Source of the DNA: Klebsormidium nitens
Lineage: Eukaryota; Streptophyta; Klebsormidiophyceae; Klebsormidiales; Klebsormidiaceae
Length of the DNA stretch: 29,511 nucleotides
NCBI GenBank assembly: GCA_000708835.1
Contig: DF237783.1
Coordinates: 1-29,511 of the forward strand
Direction: 5' to 3'
Shown: positions 9,794 to 20,492 of the stretch, piece after piece
How the letters are laid out: each line of letters begins with the position of its first letter
Numbering within the stretch: position 1 is the stretch's first letter
The notes under the pieces: generated by a model
What the model saw: only the letters and a program-made list of their open reading frames with translations
The model's database searches: none
What the model was told of the DNA's origin: nothing
Translations under genes and position numbers: made by a program

Positions 9794-12700
9794 TCAGCAA
9801 GGGGAGTCGACCAAAAGACCCAAAGTTGCACCACCACCGTTGCTCTCAGGCTCGTCGCACGGGGTACCGCTACCTAGTCGAAACTTGATCGGGCCCTCAC
9901 CCACGGAACTGCCCCGGCTGTCTCTCCGACTGCTCGTCTCGGCGCGCCCCTTGTCCGCGGACTGCCGCTGCTCTCCCTTCCCTTTCCCCGCCTTCCGGAA
10001 CTGCCCGGGGGACCGGCTGCCCCCCGGGCCGACGCCAAACCACACGTTAGAAGAACCGCCGCTTTTGCGATTCCCCTTAGAAGCCGGGCCATCGTTCGCG
10101 GCGTCCCCCTTGTCGGGAGCAAATGGCAGGCTTTCGTGCTCAATCTTGACCGACAATCCGCTCGGGCCTCGCCGATCTTTGAACCGCTTGCGGAGTTCCT
10201 TTAGCCCCGATGACGTCAGCAGCCAGCACCCGCGTAGGTCGAGCCGCTGTAGCGCGTCCATCTTCGCTAGGGGGGCCACGCCAGCGTCGGTAAGGACCCC
10301 CCCGCTGATGGCCAGGCTGCGGACACGTGGCATGCTGGAGATTGGTTCCAGGGCGCTGTCGCTGATGGAGTCGCCTCGGAGAGCGAGACTCCGCAGACCT
10401 TGCGCATGCTTGGCGATTTCGGTCCCACAGTCGTCGGATGGCACTCCAGAGATGCTCAGGGACACCAGGCTAGGCAGCACCGCGAGGGCGCCAATTGCAG
10501 CCATGGGGAGGTCTGCAGAAGAGGGAAAGAATCATGGAAACGGAAGGAACTCTCCAAGGAGAAAACAGCTTCCGGGTGTGACTAAGTTTGGTCCGGAAGA
10601 AGAGTAATGAAGAGATGTTGCAGCAGAGCTATACAAGGACACATTGTTGAATTCGTACTGAAAAACCTGGTTGATGATAGACAACGAGAAACTGGATGTT
10701 CAAGTGAGCCACGCCGAGCGCTTCCTGAATAGCACAAGATGCTTTCAACGGGCAACAAGGGCGCTGAGATCATTGCGCTGAATGACAAATACCACCCGCT
10801 CACAGAATGGACCCCACAGCCCAGGTTTTCAGGGACCATTCGTGCACTGCTCTTCGTGCATCTTCTGAAACAAAAACAAAAAATAAGGTCGTCCATTCTT
10901 CCATTTTACGAGATACTATGCCTTCCTGCAGGCAACCAAGCAATCAGTCCTGCTCCGCCATAAGTGCGTCAGCCTACCGTGCTCTGGGGCCGCCCGCAGA
11001 TCCAGACTCGTCAGCCGCGGCAGCACAGCTGGCAGCCGCGCCCAGTCGCGGTCGCCCGCATCCCACCCAGTGACCGCCAGCTCTTCGAGGTTCGCCATTT
11101 TCCCGCTTAGTAAGAGGTCCCCCCTCAAGCTCAGCTCCTCTTCGTCCAGGCTCTTCCCGCCCACCAGCTTCAACCGCCGCAGGGGGAGCACGGCGCCCCC
11201 GCTTTGCGCGGCAGCCACCAGCCCCCACAGCCCCCCCCCCCCGTCCTCCGCTATCGTGTTACTCAGGTCGAGGCTGGTTAGCGAGGCTGCATACCGGCCG
11301 CAGAAGAAGAAGTCGGGGCGGGCCCGGCCGCCAGCCAGGTCCAGCCGCGCGAGGTGCGGGAGCGCGGGCCACTCCGCGGCAGCATTCACGGTAGCGCCAA
11401 AAAGTGTCAGCTCTTTCAGAGGGGAAGGGACGGCTGAAGAGCGCTCGAAAAGTGTCTCGACAGTGCACTGGCTCATGTCGAGTGACGTCAGCGCAGGGAG
11501 GGTGGGCAGCCGAGTGACGTCAGTCCAGGCCAGGCTGAGGCTCTCCAGGCAGGGGAAGAGTGTGGGAAGCAGTGCGGCTGCTGAATCGGTGAGAGCGGAG
11601 CCCCACGCGTGGAGGAGCCGCAAGTGGGACAGGGGCTGCAAAGAGTGAAAAGACCAATCTGCTGCTGTCCTCTCAAAGAGAGGAAATGCATGGAAAGCGA
11701 GGAAGACTGGTGCTTTCAACCTAATTGTACCTACGAGTTTATGTCCAGAGCCACATGCGACTTACACCAACTATTAGAAAAGGAGTTGTGAACACGTACT
11801 TCATGTTGCTATGACGAGTCTACGGAATCTTTCACATTGCCGCCGATATGTTATCCGAGTAGAAAACTGGGAGCCGCTCTTTACCTGGAGCCGCTGCAGC
11901 GTTGTCCCATCAATGGCGATCCCACCCACCCGCAGCTCCGTCAGAGCCGTTCGCACCCCCAGCTGATTCACGCCTGCCGGTGAGACCGCTGTTTCCGAGA
12001 TGTCCAGGGACCGCAGGCTGGTCATGGGCAGGATGTGGCGCAAGCCCACGAAGGTGACGCGCGAACACCGCGCCAGGCTCAGAGTCTCCAGGGAGGAGAG
12101 GCCTGGGGAGGGACGTGGCCAATAAAGGTGCGATGGGGCTTGGTTCTAATTAACCAAGACAGGTTGGGAAGCGAAGCTTTTCAAGCTTTTCAAGGCACTG
12201 GAGAACTCTGTAGGCTCGGCCCACCACGTTGTTTAGCGGAAAGGGGGTATGGTTATACAAAGCAAAGGACTAGCAACAAAAGGCTGGATACTTACAAGAG
12301 ATCAGTCAGCTGCTCTAACAATCAGGCGCGCAATCTTTCTACTCAAACCATATATCCAATCAAGTGGCGTCCTGATCTTGCGTAGGGGCTTCATTCTGCA
12401 TAAGAACAATCAGTTTCCGTCAAGTGTCATCAAGCGTCTTGGAGTGAAGAAACGCTCGATGAAGAGCGACCAAACAAGCCCTGGCCTAGGCGCGCAGGCC
12501 TCCACAAGAGATCGGGCCTCACCCAGAAGGTGCCACAGGCTGGCGTCGGTCACGTTCTTGCAGGCGGCCAGGTTGAGGCTGCGCAGGTGCGTGTAGGCGC
12601 CCACGTAGGCCAGCCATGTGGCGTCCACCGCAGACACGCCGCTGAGGTCCACCTCCTCCAGGCACGCCTGGAACAGCCTGGCAGCAGAAAGGGGACTTTA

Positions 12701-13353
12701 GAAAAGTTGACGGGGCAAGCTGGCCTCTCAGTAAACCTTAACTGCGCAAATTTTTGAAAGATGGAAGCTTGTTGCCAAGAATAGCCATGCGGTTGAAAGA
12801 TCATGGCGCCCCCTCTGAATGTGTCGAGGGAAAGTGCCCAGCTTGAGCAGCAGAGGACAGTAACTTGGCACCTAGTGACCAGAAGCTGGGTCGAATCCCC
12901 GCCGCCCCATGCATATTGCTGTCCCCAACCCCGGCCCTGATCAGTACAAACATGCTTTTGGAAGTCTCTGTACCGAGTACAACTTGCATCACCACATGGT
13001 GCTCAGACAAAGTCCGTGACCAAGCTACTCGTCCAATGGAAGGTGTATAACAGAGCCAGGTTCATGCAATCAGCAGGCACCACCCAACAGCAGCAGCCTC
13101 AGAATCGTGTTGTTTGCTGAGCACATATGGAACAGCAAGTGACATACTCTAGCAAGGGCGGTGACAGCTGGCGGCTGCTGAGCAGTCGGTGGAAGAGCCT
13201 CTCCACAAAGGGGCTAGGCAGCCGTTCCAGGCTCCTGCGCTGGTACTTCCACAAGCCACCACTGAGAATTGCCTCGATGCACAAGTCAATCAGACTGGGC
13301 ACGCTCGTCCCATTGCTCACTCCAGCATGCATGCCCTCCTGCATTGAGGCCAT
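9794..13353 (-). CDS. Leucine-rich repeat (RNI/AMN1-like) protein, 5 exons
   Basis: Exons (minus strand) are 13353-13148, 12677-12523, 12102-11885, 11635-10978 and 10512-9794, 1956 nt in all, giving 651 aa. Every splice phase agrees; donors are gtatgt, gtgagg, gtaaag and gtaggc, and all acceptors are CAG. An in-frame TAG lies upstream, so the ATG at 13353 is the first possible start. Residues 1-75 (IDLCIEAIL...LPSPFVERLFHRL) resemble the lead-in helices of plant LRR proteins. From about residue 78 to 490 there are many imperfect LRRs of the LxxLxLxxC/N type ('LRSLNLAACKNVTDASLWHL', 'LRSLDISETAVSPAGV', 'LTSLDLSNTIAEDGG', 'LQRLDLRGCWLLTSSGL'), as in ribonuclease-inhibitor/AMN1-type solenoids. 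The last ~150 residues are a disordered, Gly/Ser/Arg/Lys-rich tail. No signal peptide, kinase or NB-ARC domain is present, so a cytosolic scaffold or ubiquitin-ligase-adaptor-like role is the best guess; no F-box consensus is clear. Confidence 0.88.
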
Positions 13354-14278
13354 TGTGAAGGCAGGCTCCTCGCCCTTGCTGGTGCCAGCAGTCTCCACGG
13401 GCGGCTCAGCAAGCTAGGCTGCAGCCTTGCTGCAGGCTTGCGCTCTTCGAAGATCAGAGCTCTGCGCAAGATCGCCCGTGATCGGACTGGTCAGCTCTCC
13501 ACAGCGCGGTCCTGTTCAGGCTTCCAGCGCGGTGACCCCCAGATACGCAACCGAGCGACGGCTGGTGACGCTTGTAATCGACGGTTTTCACCACCTTTGT
13601 ACCTTGAGTGCAACATTCAGATGCTTCCATATTTGGCGTTAATTGCCAATGGATAGTCAGGCTGTGAACGGAACCGGCAGTGACAGTCAGAGAACGTGAA
13701 CTGCTCCGATAGAGGCGAGCAGCCTAGGACAATCCTCAGTCCCAGCATGTGACCTTGAATTCGAAGGCAGGGATCTAGTTCAGCCGAGCATGGACGGTGC
13801 AGAAAGCAGCCCTGGATAAGCTTCCAGCCTCTGGCGATGTCTACACAGTCATAAAAGGGTGGCAAACTCCCCATCCAAAGAAGCTGTGGCGCGCTGTAGA
13901 CTCATTGGAAAAGACAACTTGCAGGAGACTTGGAGTGGGTCACGCTGTGGAGCATAAGTTCTCATGCCGATTGTCGCAGTTGATTTCAGCGGCCATCTGA
14001 TATTCTGGAATGTAGCTTTTCTGCACAGAAACTTGGTTGCTGGGTTCGCCTTCTCAACTTGCCTCAGAAGTGGGAGGTCCAAACAATTGCGTTGATTGCG
14101 TTCACAAGGCGCCAGATCTCGCTTTGAGAGTGCATACACGAGGGCAGCTGGTCACAAGCACTTTCTCCACGCATTTGTGATCGCAGCTGCGATCATCTGG
14201 CTGGGGTCGTAAGCTGTGAGGGTGTTCAAGCTGCAACCCTGTGGTCAGGAATCTTCCCCCGTGCTGCGGGCTGGCCTG
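13354..14278. other. Divergent promoter region between LRR and GDSL genes
   Basis: This spacer of about 0.9 kb separates the start codons of two oppositely oriented genes, so it should hold both promoters. I see no clear TATA box on either strand and no convincing ORF. Confidence 0.4.
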
Positions 14279-17200
14279 ATGGCCCACCCGATCAGGCTGG
14301 GCTTGCTCCCCTGCTTGCTCTTCCCACTGCTGCTGGCGACCCCAGCAGTGGGCGCCATCCAGCCCAAGGTGCCAGCTGTCTTTGCGTTTGGCGATGAGCT
14401 CCTAGACACCGGCAACTGCCTGGCGCTGCCGGGTGTACCCAGGCTGGCGGATAGCAAGCCGTATGGGCTGGCCACGTTTGGGAGGCCCACCGGCCGCTAC
14501 TCGGATGGCAAGCTGGTGGTCGACCATCTAGGTGGGTGCGAAGTAAAGGTCGGAATTTGGCAGACTCCCAGTACTGAATTTGACAGAAGGCGTCAATCGA
14601 ATGTGTGCTGACGATAGTGGCAAGGTGCAGCAGTTGGAGATTGCGGACATCAAAGCAGCGATGGGTATGTACGTACTCGTGTCCGTTCACCTCCTCGACA
14701 GGATGTTGGACATGAGAATTTCGCACCAAACGACCGGATCCACTTTACACATACGATTGATTGGTCCCTTGTGCTGTCCTAAATAGTTTACCACATTGTT
14801 TTGCACAAGGCAACCGCCTGCGTCCTCGTGCTTGCAGCGGACCTGCTGGGCATCCCGTACCTTATACCGTACGCTGTCACCGCCCTTATAAATGTGACGG
14901 ATGCCCACCGCACCAGTCGGGCAGCCAACGAGGTGCTGCCAGCTGTTCCTCTGACTGAGTCTGCCGCTCAGCTTGCTCACGGCATCAGCTATGCGGCGTG
15001 CGGGGCGGGGGCGCTCCAATCCACGGCCGGGTGGTCAAGCCTGGAGGAACAGGTGGCGGCGTTTGAGTGGGCAGTCAAGAACGGCACGTGGGCGCCCATG
15101 ACAGTGACCAATGCTCTGGTAGTGGTGGGTCGCTTGTTGAGCAGCTTTATCTTTATCTTTATCTTTATTGTTACCTCCATCTTTATCTGAGGGAAAAGAA
15201 AATAGAAACCCGAATCATGGAAGTGTTGGATAAGAACAGGACTTCGATCAAGCAGGTTGCATCTGGCCTTTTCATTGGTTCTGTGGATTGATACTTGCTG
15301 CATCGAAGTTGATGAGGGGAATTCAGTCGCAGTGAATTCGTCTTTCTCCGGAAGGTTTACTAATTGCTTGCATGTTTTAGGGCAGAAGAAGCCAAGTGGC
15401 GCATCCCTTTGACCACTGGGGTCCACCGCGGTCGATTCTGTGGGCCTTCCCAAGTAGCCACTCTGTGTCCCACGGCAGAGCGGTGGCTCCAATCTAGATA
15501 TTATGAAGGCAGTGGACATGAGATATGTCAGAGACTCTCGTTTTTGAACCCTTTTCGCCAAGTAGAACAGGGGCAGTGTCAGGTCAGCCACGGCTCCAGC
15601 GTCGAAGTAGGACCAACATCGACAGTAGGGGAGAAGTGTGATTGTCTAGGAACGTTGGAGAAGTTCCGGTCATCCCTGCTTCACTCCTTGGTAAATTCGA
15701 TGCCCGGAGGCTCGGGCTTTCAAGCTCCCAAGGGCGTGTCTGTCGAGTGACCACGCCTTTGGTCAAGCGTACTGGGATGTGTGTCGGCCTGCTCTCGGTG
15801 CCTGAAGCGTCACTACATTTGGTGCACCTGTCTCAAACCTGTGCACCTAGCGGCAGTTTCAATGGGGCCCTCGTCCTGCAGATGAGCGTGGGCAGCCACG
15901 ATTACGTGCATGCGGCCAGCAAGAAGGGCGCGGTCAGCCAGTTTCTGGAGACGCAGGTAACATGTGCTCATACCCTGACACTTACCTTACTCTTGATTCA
16001 AATGTCTTTGGCATGCGGACATTCAATCGTCACTATCTCGAATAACCAGTACCGTTGAATGTGCCTCTGTTTCTCTGCTGGCAGGGAAAGCATGAGGGCC
16101 CAACTTTACAGTTGCACCCTGCTGAACCCTCTTTACGCCCCTGACCTCAAATTGCGCTTGCCCTCTGACCTTCGGTTCAGGTGGTGAGCGTGATGAGCGA
16201 GGCGGTGTCGTCTCTGTACTCGCTGGGCCTGCGCCGCTTCTTGCTACTGGGCGTCCCCGCTATTGGCTGCACGCCCAAGTACCGCGGCCGCATCGACACC
16301 CAGGGCGGCAGGTGCGACGAGAAACTAGACTCAGCGGCGCTCGGGGTGAGGCTCAGCGAGAGTCGAGCAGCGGCTGGCGGTACAGATGCCTGCAACCGCA
16401 GCCGTTGACAGCTTGAATCAGCTTTGATAGACGCTCGTTACTTTGGTGGTAATCTGCACGCTTCAAACCCAATCGGATTCATACCTCCTCTTTCCGGCCT
16501 TCTCTCATCAGCTTAAAAGGGGCATGCCTCTACACAACTTCCATCTGCTCATATTTCCTTGGACACGGTTGTGCCTGGGGCAGTCCCGCATAGCGCAGTG
16601 GTAGGGCGCAGTTCCTATCGCCGCTGGTTGCGAGTTTGATTCTCGCAATCGCAATTGCTTTCTTCTTGGGGCACCCGCAGAGCGCCGCACATTTATTCAC
16701 ATCCTATTTTATCGACGTGAGGTTTTGGCAGACTAAATCCTTAGGTAGGGACTCAAGTATGTGAATTGCTGTACACCCCGGAGATTTAGGCGCTTGGCAG
16801 CTTACGACTTGCATGTTCACAACGACCTGACATTCCCCATAGCTTGCACTTGAACCTGGTGAAAGTTTTGGAGTGCCGTACGCGATGTAGTCAGCTTCCA
16901 ATCGACCACCACGGCCGAGTCAGTGATAGACTGCAGTTCTATACTTTGATCTTCCTCCAAGTTTCCGCGATCGACGGTTTTCCGTTAAGAGAAAGTCACC
17001 GGCTACTCTTGGTAAGATCCGGCGTTCCCCGGAACGGAATGCCGCTTTTGATATGCCGCTTGCACCCCTATGAACAGCTTCATAGCCGCTCGTCGTTCTG
17101 CGACTTAGTCTCTAGTTCTTTTCTGCAGCACAATGTGATGCTCAAGACGGCGGCGCACGGGCTGCGGGAGCGGATGAAGGGGGCGGTCGTGGTTGTGGTG

Positions 17201-19029
17201 GATACTTTCGAGTTCGTGTTCTCGGCCATCGCAGCCGCCGAGAAAGCGGGTGAGCGCAACTGAACTAGACTTGGAGTCAGTTTCCGTTTCCGGAGTCGCT
17301 TTAATTAAGATCCCCAAGGCTATTATGGACTTAACAGGCGTCGAAGAGAGTATTCAACATGGTGGAGCAGCGCGCTAATGACCCAGGGGCTAGACTCTGC
17401 TCTCGTGCGCTTCTCAACTGCGCGTCAACGACTGAATTTTTATGCAAGCTAAGATGAGAGTTTTGCCTCCGAGCGGTAAATGCTATTTAAAGCTGGGATT
17501 CCAGGTTGTTCAGACCGCCTGGTGCGAGCCCGGATTTCCCTGCTGCTTTGAAAGCGACTCTGGCTTGTTGGGGTTGCTTCGGTTTCCGTCAAGCGGGAGT
17601 GCCCCTTCTCTTGGACGCACTCCATAAGTCTTCTGTCCATGCGTTTTCAAATCATGGAGACGGCAGTGCGTCCAGCAACCGGACCAGGCGACTAGCGCTA
17701 ACCTTAACCAAGTCTCCCTGACGGAGGGTGACGGCTGGCGACCTTGATAGACATAGCTTCATTTGATCATGTGCACAGCCGCGTACGCCCACTTTCTCGA
17801 TTCTCGTCAAACTACTACTTCGTCAATAGAAGTTCACCGACAATCTGGAAATCTCTCAGCTCGAAGCGTATACGAAATGGCTATTCTCGTCGAACTTATT
17901 CGAGCGGTTGGTCAAAAGCCGGCGCCTATCGTCAGTGCCAGCTGTGCTGACGCCCGGCCGGCCCCGTGTCCAGGCTGGGATGACGTCAAGGTGCCGTGCT
18001 GCTCGGGGGAGTGCAGCAAGGACAAGGCGTTCACAGTGTGCGATCGACCAGCAAAGTATCTCTGGTGAGACATCAAAAGGCTCGCTGCAATAGAAATGTG
18101 CGGACGCCTTATCCGCAGTGCTTTCATAGACCGTGGAGAGTGCTTACGCATTTGAGAGGAGATAGAAGATTGAATACTGTTAGCTAGAAACCGACTCTTC
18201 GTCACACCGTGGCCTTAAGCAATTTTTTGGCAGCCGCTCAAACACAGCCGTAGGCAGCATCTGGGATTGTATTGTTCCGGCCCTCCGAGGATCTCCCTTC
18301 CCTCAAGATCAGACCCCGGCATGTCTGGCGCGTGCAATTCTGCTGATGTCGTGGCGGCGGTGCGGTGCCGCAGGTGGGACGATTTGCACCTGAGCGACGC
18401 GGCCAACCGGCAGCTGGCGCAGCGCATCTTCGACGGCCACGGCGGCTACACCACCCCGGGCAGCCTCGCCGACGCGCTCGGCTTCGCCAAGCTGGGGCCC
18501 GTCGACGAGCAAGGTCAGCCGCCGCGCAACCTGCCTGCCAATGGCATCACCCTGCTGCGTTTCCGACGGCTCGAGGTCTGTGCCAGTTTTAGGCCATTGC
18601 GCAGGATTAAGTTGCTCCCCTTCAGGAGCTTCAATTGGAGTGTGCTTTTGTCAGTTTTGATAGGACGTGTTCTATGCCAACGCTGCGTCGGCTTGCTGGC
18701 TCCTCTATACCGCTCGTATGCTCGGCCGCGTCAGTTCAGTTCAGCGTTCATTCCGATCAGATTCTCAGCAGACGGTCGACGGAAAGCACAAGTTTTGATT
18801 CTATTTCTTCAGTTTGCAAGTCTACGTGTCTGTTCGCGAAGGTTCTTGTCATGAGCACCAAGAACGGTGTCTTCTATCCCTTTTTTTGGCAGGGCGAGAG
18901 AAAGAGATCTGGGAGTCCCCCGAGTGGGCCGCCCTGGCGTGGGTGGCCTTCTGCTTCGTGTACGTGGCGTGCCTGGTGTACGCGCAGCTGCCCCGGCCAG
19001 CCCCCCCGGGCAGGTACAGCCGGCCCTGA
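14279..19029 (+). CDS. GDSL esterase/lipase-like protein lacking the catalytic Ser, 8 exons
   Basis: Exons are 14279-14531, 14838-15118, 15882-15956, 16181-16345, 17129-17249, 17974-18064, 18374-18513 and 18893-19029, 1263 nt in all (420 aa); all phases agree. Residues 1-26 form a signal peptide. Block I reads 'VFAFGDELLDTGN': the nucleophile serine of GDSL is Glu40 (GAG at 14396-14398). The usual 'PYG..FGRPTGRYSDGKLVVD' segment follows. Block II is 'ISYAACGAGAL'. Block III is 'SVGSHDYV', with His184 where family members have the oxyanion Asn. 'LYSLGLRRFLLLGVPAIGC' is typical, and 'CDRPAKYLWWDDLHLSDAAN' keeps the Asp331/His334 pair. Exon 8 adds a segment not usual in the family, with a predicted transmembrane helix at about 387-406 and a short Pro/Arg tail. 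So fold, export signal and Asp-His are kept, but two catalytic residues are lost: probably a membrane-anchored pseudoenzyme. The exon 2/3 junction is the least certain; it makes the protein about three residues short before block III. Confidence 0.87.
15145..15168. repeat. (CTTTAT)4 microsatellite in GDSL intron 2
   Basis: Four perfect copies of the hexamer CTTTAT lie just after the intron 2 donor. This is a simple sequence repeat and may be polymorphic. Confidence 0.9.
16584..16653 (+). other. tRNA-like relic in GDSL intron 4
   Basis: The stretch has an intact D arm (GCGC-AGTGGTAGG-GCGC, 16593-16609) and an intact T arm (GCGAG-TTTGATT-CTCGC, 16630-16646) at tRNA spacing, so RNA polymerase III A- and B-box-like words are present. 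The anticodon stem and the acceptor stem do not pair. I read it as a tRNA pseudogene or the head of a tRNA-derived SINE, not a working tRNA. Confidence 0.35.
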
Positions 19030-20492
19030 ATCTCACGCCCATAGAGCGGGCCCCGCGTTCCTCGCACGCAGTCATGAGCTGATAGATCAAAGGTATCGAG
19101 CCGCCTACTATTCTTTCAAAGAGTACTTGTACAGCGCAGTGTTTGCTAAAAGCGGCAAGGAAAGGCCTTTTTGACAATAATAATAATAGCAAATCTTGAG
19201 AGCAGGCAGAGTAGCTATTCTTTTGGAGCTGAGATTGGGTGTAAGGTCAGGGCGCTGAGCGCGGGTAAGTCTGGTGCAATGGCAGTTGATTCTGGTCACC
19301 ACACCCAAAAGTGAAGCTCATAAGAGCGCCAGCTAAGGCGATGCAAGACGTCCTATATGGATGTTTAGCTTTGTCACGTCTTCCGTGTCAAGAAGACTCT
19401 GTCTTTTGCCTAGAACGAGGTACGTGAAGTGCATGATCATTGAGCGACATTCGTTATGATTGCGAGCACTCCAAACAGCTAGCTGTCAGTGCCACCATCT
19501 TGGTGCATGAGCTGGCGGGCCCCGTCTACGTAGTCAGTACGTCACAGTGCGTGCAGCTCTGCGGCAGGCTTCAGCTGCCACATGTCCGAGTTACAGAATC
19601 ATATAGGAAAGCAATGATGACGATTGTGTAATTGAGATGGCCACTTGACGGCCGGACGCTGCGCTGATTGGTGCATGCCTCCGTCAAAATTAGAAACGGT
19701 TCTGAATGACTATTGCTCAAGCTGCAGTATACCATGCATGTAATCCTGATTAATTAACTGTTGCTCGTGCATCGATGCCCCGCGTTGCATCAACTGGTGC
19801 GCGGGCAATGTGCACTGCTTGAGCTCTCGACCAGGCAATTCACGGTGCATGGGCTCATGGAGTCGATATCAATTCCCTTAGGTATATATAGCACTCAAAA
19901 TGGACAACCAGCTGTCTCAATATCTGGACGGTTATAAGTTGTGCAAAGCGGGCCGCCATTCGACTGTGATATCAGCGCAAAAGCTTACCACACTTTCCAG
20001 GTCACAATTGGCCCCTCCGCAAACAACTTGACAACTTCTGGGACAAGGAAGCGCGGGTAGTCTCGGTATTGGAGAACATACGAAACCGATCTGATCCATG
20101 CTGCGGAGAAGCGCCGCACTGTGATGTGTAGTTTCCCACTTGCATATTGCAGGGTTGAATTTTTGAGATTTTTGCCAGTAGTGCGGCCGAACATTGTAAG
20201 AAGGTAAGGCCACCAGGACGGGAGCATGGCATGCTACCGTACTTTCTGGTCAGTAATGGTGCTCAAGGCACGTCCGTTGGACGCAGGTGAATGGTCTTGT
20301 ATCCCAACCGGCCAACCATACAACCGGATGCACAAGGGTGCACTCATGAGCCTTGGCCAGCGGTCCCCTTTTCAAATCAACGCTGAAAAGGTAGACGTTT
20401 GACGTCCCAGCACTTTGTGGAGAAAATCGAGGCTTTGTTCTATGTCGCTCTGATTGGGCCTGCATCGAAACGCGCGCCAAGAAGCGAAAGCG
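19030..20492. other. Convergent spacer between GDSL and TRM1 3' ends
   Basis: No gene is defended here. It should contain both 3'UTRs. A short AATAATAATAATA run occurs near 19176-19189. A TATATATA word lies near 19882-19890, and TGCATG words recur between 19430 and 19860. ORFs of 60-90 codons overlap in several frames without splice support. Confidence 0.4.

Noticed and set aside
9525-10607. Long plus-strand ORF of 360 codons
   Set aside because: Most of it is the antisense of the last LRR exon; the composition (Arg/Pro/Ser-rich) is what an antisense of a GC-rich coding exon gives, and it has no recognisable motif.
11070-11648. Plus-strand ORF of 192 codons
   Set aside because: It lies antisense to LRR exon 4, where the minus-strand frame shows clear repeats.
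12888-12898. B-box-like GGGTCGAATCC in LRR intron 1
   Set aside because: A T-arm-like word alone, with no D arm or A box at the right distance.
19220-19260. Possible third copy of the dispersed repeat (reverse strand)
   Set aside because: Only about two thirds of 24 bases match and the flanks do not align, so chance is likely.
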